DNA of 64,000 bases from Devosia sp. (lineage in GTDB: Bacteria; Pseudomonadota; Alphaproteobacteria; Rhizobiales; Devosiaceae), in contig NZ_JAGIAW010000014.1 of NCBI RefSeq assembly GCF_017744655.1, forward strand, positions 62,001-126,000. Direction: 5' to 3'. The translations under genes were made by a program, and so were the position numbers. This document shows positions 33,649-44,239 of this stretch, piece by piece. Below the pieces are notes generated by a model. The model saw only the letters and a list, made by a program, of their open reading frames with translations, had not been told where the DNA came from and made no database searches. How positions within the stretch are numbered: position 1 is the stretch's first letter; every line of letters begins with the position of its first letter.

Positions 33649-35550
33649 TTAGTTCTTGAAGTAGAACTGCTCGGTATTGAGCGTGCCTGGATCGGGATGG
33701 ATCCAGCCGGTCGGCGTATCCGCCGGCACATTGCCGAGATTGTTGGAAACCACCGCCAAGCCCGGAATGGCCGTGCTGATGCCGATCTGATAGAATTGGT
33801 CGGCCGTGATTTCGAGCAATTGCTGGAAGAGCGCAGCCTGTTCCTGAGGGTTCGACGTACCCTTGATCTGGTCGTAAAGCGCCCACTGCTCCTTGACGTA
33901 GTCGGGCGGCTCGGTGCCACCGTCGCCGATATAATATTTGGACCAATCGACGGCGAAGTTGGACTCGGTGGAGAACGGGAAGTAGTCGCGCGGGTCGATG
34001 AAGACGTCTATGCCGCCCGAAGTGGCGCCCCAGACGACTATGTCGTGCTGGCTCGCTGTCTTTTCCTCGTAAAAGCGTGTGCGATCTTGCGCCGAGAAGC
34101 GCGCATCCACGCCCACGGCTTGCCAATACTGCGTCAGGAGTTCGGCGGCATCGGCATGGGCGCCCAGCGCCGTCACAGCCGCGACATTGACGACAAGCGG
34201 ACTGCCGTCGGGCGCCAGACGGAAGCCATTGCCACCGCGCTTGTCGAGACCGATGGAGTCGAGCAGGCGATTGGCCTCATCGACATCGTATTCGAGATAT
34301 TGGGTAGCGAGCCGCTCATTGTAGAAAGGCGTACCCTCGCGCGGCGAAACCTGCTGCGGCGTCCCTTGGCCCAAATAGAGCGTATCGATGATCGCAACGC
34401 GGTCTAGCGCATGCGACAGAGCAATACGGAAGTCCTTGTTGTCAAAAACTTCAGCCTTTACCGGGTCATGCGAATTGAGATTGACCGAGATGGCAAGCGA
34501 ATTGCCGACGCGAGATTCACGCGGCGAAATATAGAAATTGCCCGCCTCCTCGCCTTCCACCAGTACCGGCAGGTTTGCGGCATTGGCGATATGGCGCACT
34601 TCATAGTCGATTTCACCGGCCAGAACGCTGAGCAGCAGCGTCTGCGCCTCGGCATTCACCGAAATGCTGAGCCCGTCGATATAGGGGAGCTGGTTACCGG
34701 CGGTATCGACTTTCCAGTAATAGGGATTGCGCTCGAACGAGACGCGTGTCGCACCCGCCACATAGGGATCGGTGATACGCCAGGCTTCGAGCGTTGGCCG
34801 CTCGGGATTGCGCCAGCGCTGGATATTCTCGATGCCGACGCCGCACATATTGGTCATGTGCTCGGCCCAATCGGCAACCCCGGCCGCCTTGGCATTGGCA
34901 TCTGCGTCTGGATTGTATTTGGGCATGAACTGGCTGCAATAGGCCTTGTTCAGCAGCGCCAGCTGCACGCCATAGACGCTGGCAGCATTGATGACGAAAA
35001 GACCATTGGGCTTGGTCCATGAAATGGTGAATTCGGTTGGTGAAGCCACCGAGATCGTCGGCAATTCGCCTTCGACTGTCAGCCAACCCGGCTTGGTCGG
35101 AAAGAGCTTTTCATCGGGCAAGACGTCTTCGATGAAGAAGGCGATGTCATCGGCGGTGAACGGACTGCCGTCAGACCACTTCATGCCCTCGCGCAAGGTG
35201 AAGGTGAAGGACTTGCTGTCCTCGCTTGCCGTATAGCCGCTGGCGATATTGGGGTATACGTCGCCGCTCCAATCCGCATCCCAGGTGAGAAGCGGCTCGT
35301 AGCCGAAATAGGTGAAGAGCATGTTGCGGTCATTGCCGCCCACCATGCCGCCGCGGAACGTGCCGCCATATTTGCCGACTTCATTGACGGGAGTGACGAC
35401 GCGCGGCTCGCTGCCGACGCGCTCGGCCACCGGCGGCAAATCCAGACCGTCGAGCGCCGGAGACTGATGATATTCCTGGGCCCATGCAGCACCGCTCGCG
35501 AGCGCTGCAAACGAGATTCCCGCCAGGGCGGCTACCCTCAGATGTTTCAA
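33649..35550 (-). CDS. ABC transporter substrate-binding protein, family 5
   Basis: A 633-residue periplasmic protein with a signal peptide ending AAWAQ at residue 25. Family-5 features are GMKWSDGSPFTADDIAFFIE (about 120-140) and FRIALSHALDRVAIIDTLYL (about 380-400). The length of over 600 residues is typical of rhizobial and Thermotoga members that bind oligosaccharides rather than dipeptides (about 530). It is the first gene of the importer-udh operon, divergent from kdgD. Uronides or hexuronates are the inferred cargo. Confidence 0.9.
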   Translation of the reverse strand: MKHLRVAALAGISFAALASGAAWAQEYHQSPALDGLDLPPVAERVGSEPRVVTPVNEVGKYGGTFRGGMVGGNDRNMLFTYFGYEPLLTWDADWSGDVYPNIASGYTASEDSKSFTFTLREGMKWSDGSPFTADDIAFFIEDVLPDEKLFPTKPGWLTVEGELPTISVASPTEFTISWTKPNGLFVINAASVYGVQLALLNKAYCSQFMPKYNPDADANAKAAGVADWAEHMTNMCGVGIENIQRWRNPERPTLEAWRITDPYVAGATRVSFERNPYYWKVDTAGNQLPYIDGLSISVNAEAQTLLLSVLAGEIDYEVRHIANAANLPVLVEGEEAGNFYISPRESRVGNSLAISVNLNSHDPVKAEVFDNKDFRIALSHALDRVAIIDTLYLGQGTPQQVSPREGTPFYNERLATQYLEYDVDEANRLLDSIGLDKRGGNGFRLAPDGSPLVVNVAAVTALGAHADAAELLTQYWQAVGVDARFSAQDRTRFYEEKTASQHDIVVWGATSGGIDVFIDPRDYFPFSTESNFAVDWSKYYIGDGGTEPPDYVKEQWALYDQIKGTSNPQEQAALFQQLLEITADQFYQIGISTAIPGLAVVSNNLGNVPADTPTGWIHPDPGTLNTEQFYFKN

Positions 35551-35612
35551 ATTTTCCTCCCGTCAGACTGAGTTCGTCGGCGGATGTACCGTTCCGGACG
35601 ATTGCTGAGGGC

Positions 35613-35735
35613 TGCACTTTTGTATGACTGCAATGGCCATGTCAATAATCAATCATACTTCTTTTTCAGATTGCACATATTGGCGCCGTTGACAGCCCTT
35701 ATGGAGCGAGGCATACAGGAAGAAGTATTACTAAT
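35613..35735. promoter_or_regulatory. Divergent promoter region with GntR-type candidate sites
   Basis: Between the binding-protein gene and kdgD. TTGTATGA occurs at 35620-35627 and again at 37958-37965 before the mannonate dehydratase-like gene. An inverted pair ATACTTCTT (35656-35664) and AAGAAGTAT (35720-35728) brackets the centre. The GntR regulator at 38143 is the likely binder; the exact operator is not defined. Confidence 0.4.
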
Positions 35736-35756
35736 CGCCGCTGCAGGAGACCGGAC

Positions 35757-36665
35757 GTGAACTTCGACGAACTCAAGACCAAGATCGGCTCGGGCCTCTT
35801 GTCATTTCCGGTGACCGACTTCGATGCCGCAGGCGAGTTCGATCGCAAATCCTACGCCAAGCGGCTGCAATGGCTTTCCTCCTATGACTCGGCGGGCCTC
35901 TTCGCAGCGGGCGGTACGGGCGAGTTCTTCTCGATCGGCTATGATGGGGAATATGACAACATCATCGGCACCGCGGTGAGCAATGCTGCAGCCGGCGTGC
36001 CGGTTCTGGCCGGCGTCGGCTATGGCACACGCATGGCAGTGGACCTGGCAAAGCGTGCCGAAAAGGCGGGCGCCGCCGGCATTCTGGTCCTGCCGCATTA
36101 TCTGATGTTTGCCGAACAGGAAGGCATCATCGCCCATATGAAGGCCATCTGTGACGCTGTGAAGATCGGCGTCATCTATTATGCGCGCGACAATACGCGC
36201 CTGACGCCGCAATCCCTGGCAAAGCTGGCCGAGATGTGCCCGAATCTCATCGGCTACAAGGACGGCATCGGCGACCTGCAGCTGATGGTGAAAATCTCCA
36301 CCCTGATCGGCGACCGCGTGGTGCATATCGGCGGCCTGCCCACCGCCGAAGTCTTTGCTCAGCCCTATCTCGAAATGGGCGTCACCACCTATTCCTCAGC
36401 CGTGTTCAACTTCGTGCCGGAACTGGCCCTGCGCTTCTACAAGGCGGTACGCGCCCGCGACACCGCAACGATCGAAGCGCTGCTCAAAAACTTCTATCTG
36501 CCACTGATCGAACTGCGCGACCGCAAGCGTGGCTATGCCGTTTCCATGGTCAAGGCCGGCGCAGATATCGTCGGCCGCAGCGCCGGCAGGGTGCGCAGCC
36601 CGCTGACAGAACTGACCGGCGAGGAGCGCGAGGAGCTTTCGCAACTCATTGCCGCCAATCGCTGA
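35757..36665 (+). CDS. kdgD: 5-dehydro-4-deoxyglucarate dehydratase
   Basis: A 302-residue DHDPS-family aldolase-fold enzyme. The Schiff-base lysine is in LIGYKDGIGD (about residue 170), and GGTGEFFSIGYDGEY replaces the GTTGE loop of DapA, as in KdgD. It dehydrates and decarboxylates 5-keto-4-deoxyglucarate to 2-oxoglutarate semialdehyde. The start codon is GTG 35757 with CAGGAG upstream. It acts after Udh and lactone opening in the oxidative uronate route, so a glucarate/galactarate dehydratase would be needed elsewhere. A strong terminator follows. Confidence 0.92.
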   Translation: MNFDELKTKIGSGLLSFPVTDFDAAGEFDRKSYAKRLQWLSSYDSAGLFAAGGTGEFFSIGYDGEYDNIIGTAVSNAAAGVPVLAGVGYGTRMAVDLAKRAEKAGAAGILVLPHYLMFAEQEGIIAHMKAICDAVKIGVIYYARDNTRLTPQSLAKLAEMCPNLIGYKDGIGDLQLMVKISTLIGDRVVHIGGLPTAEVFAQPYLEMGVTTYSSAVFNFVPELALRFYKAVRARDTATIEALLKNFYLPLIELRDRKRGYAVSMVKAGADIVGRSAGRVRSPLTELTGEEREELSQLIAANR

Positions 36666-36691
36666 GACACTCGCGCCTCCCTGCGTGAAAA

Positions 36692-36720
36692 GGCCCGGAT
36701 CGCAAGATCCGGGCCTTTTT
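36692..36720 (+). terminator. Rho-independent terminator after kdgD
   Basis: GGCCCGGATC (36692-36701), loop GCAA, GATCCGGGCC (36706-36715), then TTTTTC. A classic terminator 27 bases past the stop codon. Confidence 0.95.
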
Positions 36721-36754
36721 CTTCGGTTTTGAGATGCTTGACTACCCACCAGTC

Positions 36755-36822
36755 GTCACCCCGGCGAAGGCCGGGGCCCAACTTGAGATCTCGGGATGGG
36801 CCCCGGCCTTCGCCGGGGTGAC
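36755..36822. repeat. Perfect 26-base inverted repeat
   Basis: The left arm 36755-36780 starts GTCACCCCGGCGAAGG and is exactly complementary to the right arm 36797-36822, around a 16-base centre containing GAGATCTC. This is the layout of REP/BIME-like intergenic palindromes of alphaproteobacteria. A shorter relative core is in the ATPase gene at 11811-11831. Confidence 0.85.
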
Positions 36823-36860
36823 AATCGAGATTTTGGCAATCTCATTGATCGGAAACAGGG

Positions 36861-36883
36861 ATTCCCGCTTTCGCAGGAATGAC
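36861..36883. repeat. Short palindromic repeat, CCCGCTTTCG family
   Basis: ATTCCCGCTTTCGCAGGAATGAC (described as TTCCCGC-TTTC-GCaGGAA plus TGAC). Related copies lie at 54332-54353 and, as an inverted pair, 58028-58071. Confidence 0.75.
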
Positions 36884-36914
36884 ACCGTGGGTGTGGGACG
36901 TCGGGCGAAAACCT

Positions 36915-37922
36915 TCAGGCCCCGTAAGGGTCCCAGCCATTGGCCTGGAACAAGCCGATGATGTAGCCATAGCAGAAAGCAAAGGCCGTCTCGAAGGGCG
37001 CCTCGCCATCGATGTGGGGCACATGGTCGGGCATGATCATGCAGTCGACGCCGACTTCCTTATAGATCTTCAGGCTCGCCGCCATGTCCATATCGCCGGC
37101 ATCGGGAAACTCCTCGGTAAAGGAATAGCGACCGCCCTTGATGTTGCGGAAGTGTACGTTGAAAATCTTCTTCCGCTCGCCGAACCAGCGGATGATATCG
37201 CCGATTTCCTCGCGCGGATTGTCAAGGCTTTCCGCCACCGTGCCCTGGCAGAAATTGAGCCCGTGATAGGGGCTTTCGGCAATGGACACGAACTTTTTGA
37301 GCCCTTCAGCCGAGCCCAATACGCGCTCTTCCATGCCGCGATAGCCGGGACGAGTCAGCGGATCGTGCGGGTGACAGGCAAGGCGCACCTTGCTCGCTTC
37401 CGCCACCGGCACGACGCGCTCGAGGAACCAGGTAATGCGCTCCCACATCTCGTCGGCACTGACGCTGCCGGCGCTGCTGGGAACAGCGTCGTCAGTCGTC
37501 TGATCGTGTCGGAAGGTGGACATGATGGCACCACCCCGACCGCGTTCGGACGGGGTACGCGGAATACCCAGAATGTTGAAATTGTACTTTGCCGCCTTGA
37601 TACCAAGAGCGCCCAGCGTCTCGATCAACCGACAGATGCTGTCGACCTCGCGCTCGCGATCCGGATCCTGCCCCAGCACGATCGAAGGCGATTTCACCTT
37701 GTCGACACCGGCCGAAGACATGGGCAATTGCACCATGTCGAGCACCAGGCCCGCCGCTTCGATCCGCTCGATATGGCGCTCCAGCACATCGCGTGTCCAA
37801 TCATGCGGGTTGCCCACCGGATCGACGCAAACGTGGCGCAGACCAAGCTGCGCCAGCTGACGCAGGTGGGCATCCCCCACCTCGTTGAATTTCTCCCCGC
37901 TCAGCTGGGTGCCCACATACAT
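36915..37922 (-). CDS. Mannonate dehydratase-like (UxuA family) protein
   Basis: A 335-residue TIM-barrel protein. UxuA-like elements are RLACHPHDP, FCQGTVAE, FNVHFRNIKGG and CMIMPDHVP, which supply the His, Cys, His and Asp expected at the metal site. It is shorter than E. coli UxuA (394). The likely reaction is D-mannonate to 2-keto-3-deoxygluconate. I moved the start from TTG 37937 to ATG 37922 because GAGGAA lies eight bases upstream of that ATG. It is divergent from the GntR gene. It implies an isomerase-type uronate route beside the Udh route, though uxaC and uxuB are not in the window. Confidence 0.82.
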   Translation of the reverse strand: MYVGTQLSGEKFNEVGDAHLRQLAQLGLRHVCVDPVGNPHDWTRDVLERHIERIEAAGLVLDMVQLPMSSAGVDKVKSPSIVLGQDPDREREVDSICRLIETLGALGIKAAKYNFNILGIPRTPSERGRGGAIMSTFRHDQTTDDAVPSSAGSVSADEMWERITWFLERVVPVAEASKVRLACHPHDPLTRPGYRGMEERVLGSAEGLKKFVSIAESPYHGLNFCQGTVAESLDNPREEIGDIIRWFGERKKIFNVHFRNIKGGRYSFTEEFPDAGDMDMAASLKIYKEVGVDCMIMPDHVPHIDGEAPFETAFAFCYGYIIGLFQANGWDPYGA

Positions 37923-38142
37923 GCCGAAATTCCTCAAGTGTTATGACTTCTACGAAGTTGTATGAAAAATCTGCGCATGCTACAAGAAAAAGAGGTCGAT
38001 AGCTGAGACATTTTCTCTCCATCAGCAGGATCGCAGCACGAGAAGGATGACAAATCCGGCACAGCATGGCATGCGATAGGAGCCCCCACTCTGCTGCAAT
38101 GTGCTAGCAGACTGTTACCATCGAGGACGCGAAAAGCGGAAA

Positions 38143-38865
38143 ATGGCTGAAATCGTTGCCCTGCGATTGACGGATCGCGTCAAGGACGGCCTCGTCCGTC
38201 TCATTACCGATACTGGCCTCAAGCCAGGCGACAAGCTGCCCCCGGCCGACAGGCTCTGCGAGACGTTCGACGTGAGCCGCACCGTCGTGCGCGAAGCCAT
38301 TGCCAGCCTCAAGGCCGAAGGTCGGCTGCGTTCGCTGCGCGGTAGCGGCGTCTATGTCAGCGAGCCGCCCAAAGTTCTGGGGGGCTCCATGTTCATGGAA
38401 GCGCCGCAGGACATTGCCGATGTGCTCGACCTGATCGAGTTCCGCATGAGCGTCGAAATCGAGGCTGCGGGTCTCGCCGCCGAGCGCCGGACCGAAACCA
38501 ACCTACTTCGCATGGAACAGGCACTGTCCCAATTTGCCCGGCACCTGGCCGACAATACGCTGGCGACCGACGCCGATCGTGCCTTTCATCGCGCGATTGC
38601 CGACGCCACCAACAATTCCCGTTTTCGCCTCTTCGTCGATGAAATGGGCGAAAGGCTGATCCCGCGCCGGGCGCTTGGCGCTAGCTTCAGCGACGAAAAG
38701 GACAAGGCCGAGTTTCTGGAAAACATCCAGACCGAGCACCGCCGCATTTTTGAGGCTATCAGCGACCGCCAGCCGGACGTGGCGCGCATCGCCATGCGCC
38801 AACACCTCGAAGGCGGCCGCCGTCGCTATCGCGAGTGGAGCCTCGCCCACGATCTCGGCCAATGA
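38143..38865 (+). CDS. GntR-family (FadR/FCD) regulator
   Basis: A 240-residue regulator. The winged helix carries LPPADRLCETFDVSRTVVRE and ASLKAEGRLRSLRGSGVYVS (residues about 28-75). The FCD effector domain holds metal-type residues in ADRAFHRAIADATNNSRF and EHRRIFEAI. Starting at 38143 places the HTH at the usual distance. It stands within the uronate genes, directly upstream of the lactonase with a seven-base gap, and probably controls them in response to a uronate or KDG. Confidence 0.9.
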   Translation: MAEIVALRLTDRVKDGLVRLITDTGLKPGDKLPPADRLCETFDVSRTVVREAIASLKAEGRLRSLRGSGVYVSEPPKVLGGSMFMEAPQDIADVLDLIEFRMSVEIEAAGLAAERRTETNLLRMEQALSQFARHLADNTLATDADRAFHRAIADATNNSRFRLFVDEMGERLIPRRALGASFSDEKDKAEFLENIQTEHRRIFEAISDRQPDVARIAMRQHLEGGRRRYREWSLAHDLGQ

Positions 38866-38872
38866 GAGCGCC

Positions 38873-39730
38873 ATGACGCAGCCTGACGTGAACTGGGTGA
38901 TCCGCGAGCGCTTTGGTGTAGCCGAAAGTCCGGTGTGGGACGCGGCCAAAGGGCGCCTGCTGTGGTGCGATATTCCGGCTGGCGCGATCCATGCGCTCGA
39001 TATTGCCACTGGCGAACGGGCGCTTTGGGAATTCGGCGAGCCTGTGCCCAGCCTTGGGCTGGCGAAGAACGGCAAGCTGGTCGTGGCTCTGCGCAATGAT
39101 GTTATTGTCTTCGATCCGGCTACCGGCGTGCGAGAGCGCGTGGCGCGGATCAAGCACGCCAAACCCGACATGCGGCTTAATGACGGCAAGGTGGGACCGG
39201 ATGGCGCCTTCTGGGTCGGCAGCATGGATGCGGCGCCCGGCGACGTGCCAGCCGCAAAGCTTTACCGCGTGGCCCCCAATGGCGACGTGCGCGTGGTCGC
39301 CGAAGGGATCGCCATTTCCAATGGCCTTGCCTGGAATGCCGATGCCACCCTGCTCTACCATTCGGACTCGCGCGGCAGCATGTGGCTCGACTGCTGGGAT
39401 TTCGATCGCGCAACCGGCTCGGTCAGCAACCGCCGCCGCTTGCGGGACAATGACGAAGCCAATGGTAGGCCCGATGGCGGCGCCTGCGATATCCTGGGCA
39501 ATTATTGGTCCGCGGGCCCCTCCGCCAGCCGCATCAATCGCTTTTCGGCGACGGGCGACTTGCTGGACTGGGTGGACGTACCCCTGAAATACCCCACCAT
39601 GCCGTGCTTTGGCGGGGCGGATATGAAGACGGTATTCGTGACGAGCCTCAATTCACGCAAGGACGGGCGCGATGGGATCGTGCAGTTCCAGGTGGATGCG
39701 CCGGGAGTGCCGGTTGGGCTGTTTGGGTAG
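38873..39730 (+). CDS. SMP-30/gluconolactonase family lactonase
   Basis: A 285-residue beta-propeller. SMP-30 features are FGVAESPVWDAAKGRLLWCD (metal Glu in AESP), MRLNDGKVGPDGAFWVGSMD (Asn/Asp), ISNGLAWNADATLLYHSDS and DGGACDILGNYWSA. It would hydrolyse the aldarolactone formed by Udh. It starts seven bases after the GntR gene. The substrate is inferred from context; xylonolactone or gluconolactone are alternatives. Confidence 0.88.
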   Translation: MTQPDVNWVIRERFGVAESPVWDAAKGRLLWCDIPAGAIHALDIATGERALWEFGEPVPSLGLAKNGKLVVALRNDVIVFDPATGVRERVARIKHAKPDMRLNDGKVGPDGAFWVGSMDAAPGDVPAAKLYRVAPNGDVRVVAEGIAISNGLAWNADATLLYHSDSRGSMWLDCWDFDRATGSVSNRRRLRDNDEANGRPDGGACDILGNYWSAGPSASRINRFSATGDLLDWVDVPLKYPTMPCFGGADMKTVFVTSLNSRKDGRDGIVQFQVDAPGVPVGLFG

Positions 39731-39802
39731 GCGTGGCAATTGACAGCTTGACTACCTTGGCTCAGGACCAGTGGTCACAAACCCGCGCCACTGGAGAACT
39801 GA

Positions 39803-40339
39803 ATGGGACACCGGCTTTCCAAGATCGTCACCCGCACCGGCGACGATGGCACGACGGGGCTCTCGGACGGGTCGCGTGTGCGAAAGGACGATGCGCTCAT
39901 TGAAGCCATCGGCACGGTGGATGAACTCAACAGCGTCATCGGCTTTGCCGAAAGCCAACAGACCCTCCCGCACCTGCGCGAAGCACTGGTGTCGATCCAG
40001 CACGATCTCTTCGATCTTGGCGGCGCCCTCTCCCTGCCCGGTCACCCTCTTCTTACCGAGGCGCATGTCGAGGCGCTGGAGCAGACAGTCGGCGCCTGGA
40101 ACGCCGACCTGACCCCATTGAAGGAATTCATTCTGCCCGGAGGTTCGCCTGCCGTCGCCGCGATGCACATGGCACGAACGGTATGCCGCCGCGCCGAGCG
40201 CCGGCTGCTCTCGCTCGACGACGAGCGCACCGCCAACGGACGGGTCTATCTGAACCGCCTGTCGGACCTGCTGTTTGTTGGCGCCCGTCTTGCCTCAGAA
40301 GGGCAAGAACGGAGCTGGAAGCCCCAGCGTTTTTCCTGA
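39803..40339 (+). CDS. Cob(I)alamin adenosyltransferase, PduO type
   Basis: A 178-residue enzyme making adenosylcobalamin. PduO-family signatures are IVTRTGDDGTTGLSDGSRVR (N-terminal ATP-binding loop), GTVDELNSVIGFA, HDLFDLGGALS and CRRAERRLLSL plus NRLSDLLFVGAR in the last third. GGAG precedes the ATG. It converges with metH and begins the B12 part of the window. Confidence 0.94.
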   Translation: MGHRLSKIVTRTGDDGTTGLSDGSRVRKDDALIEAIGTVDELNSVIGFAESQQTLPHLREALVSIQHDLFDLGGALSLPGHPLLTEAHVEALEQTVGAWNADLTPLKEFILPGGSPAVAAMHMARTVCRRAERRLLSLDDERTANGRVYLNRLSDLLFVGARLASEGQERSWKPQRFS

Positions 40340-40345
40340 AAACGC

Positions 40346-43047
<2,702 letters not shown>

Positions 43048-43051
<4 letters not shown>

Positions 43052-44076
43052 GGCACGAGCCTCGGAGCAACGCCGGCAACGGCCGCAGCGATGGCACGGA
43101 TATGGTCCGGCGTCGTGCCGCAGCAGCCGCCAACCACGTTGACGATACCTTCGCGGGCGAACTCACCCACCTGCTTGGCCGTGTCCTCCGGACCTTCGTC
43201 ATATTGGCCGAAGGCATTGGGCAGGCCGGCATTGGGATAGGCGCAGGTAAAGGTGTCAGCGACGCCGGAGATTTCCGCCATGTGCGGGCGCATCGCCTCG
43301 GCGCCGAGCGCACAGTTGAGCCCGATGGTGAACGGGCGCGAGTGCTTTACCGAATGCCAGAAGGCGGTCGGGGTCTGGCCGGTCAGTGTGCGGCCGGACG
43401 CGTCGGTGATCGTGCCCGAAATCATCATCGGCAGCGCCACGCCGCGCGCCTCGAACGCCTCCACACAGGCGAAAATGGCCGCCTTGGCATTGAGCGTATC
43501 GAAGATGGTTTCGATGAGAATGACATCGGCGCCGCCTTCGATGAGGCCATTCACCTGCTGCGAATAGGCCTTCCGAAGGTCCTCGAACGTGACGGCGCGA
43601 AAACCGGGATTGTTCACATCGGGGCTGATCGAGGCCGTGCGGTTGGTCGGCCCGACGGCACCGGCAACGAAGCGCGGCTTGCCATCAATGGCCGTGGCGC
43701 GATCGAGTGCCCGGCGAACGACGCGCGCGCCTTCGACATTGAGATCATGCACAGCCGATTCCATGCCGTAATCGGCCTGGGCAATGGTGGTCGCCGAAAA
43801 GGTATTGGTCTCGACGATATCGGCGCCGGCCATGGCATATTTGAAGTGAATCTCTTCAATCGCCTCGGGCTGGGTCAGAATCAGAAGGTCGTTATTGCCC
43901 TTCTGCGGGTGATCGGAATGGTGCCGGCAGGCATGGCCCGAGCCATGGCCGACAAAGTCGTCCTCGGAGAGCCCAAGCCCCTGAATCTGCGTGCCCATGG
44001 CGCCATCCAGAATAAGGATGCGTTCGCGCGCCAGGCGCTCCAGGGCTTTGCGGCTGGGGGAAGCAACTGCCGACAT
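43048..44076 (-). CDS. Methionine synthase, homocysteine-binding part
   Basis: A 342-residue homocysteine S-methyltransferase module. It begins [20 protein letters not shown] as in MetH. The three zinc cysteines are visible in [12 protein letters not shown] and [13 protein letters not shown] placed the start at 44076 because the upstream part of the longer frame is not MetH-like. It corresponds to the first 340 residues of one-piece MetH (about 1230) and is translationally coupled to the second part through GTGA. Confidence 0.92.
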
Positions 44077-44220
44077 GACTACCTCGCAAGTGTTGAGGCC
44101 TTTTATCGAGTGCGAACCCGAAAAGAAAGCCAAGCGAGATATGGTGCAGCAAGGCAGAGTCGTGAAGATGTCGCCGGCGCAGACCTGGGTCGCGCGCCGG
44201 CTTCACATTTCAGTGGCTGT

Positions 44221-44239
44221 CACCCCGGTTTGGGCCGGG
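44221..44239 (-). other. Hairpin after btuB
   Basis: CCCGG and CCGGG pair around CCCAAA directly after the btuB stop, with no T-tract. It could weaken read-through from btuB into metH without fully stopping it. Confidence 0.35.

Noticed and set aside
36879..37946. 355-codon plus-strand frame
   Set aside because: Mirror of the mannonate dehydratase-like gene; no ribosome site and a His/Asp-rich composition typical of reverse-frame translation.
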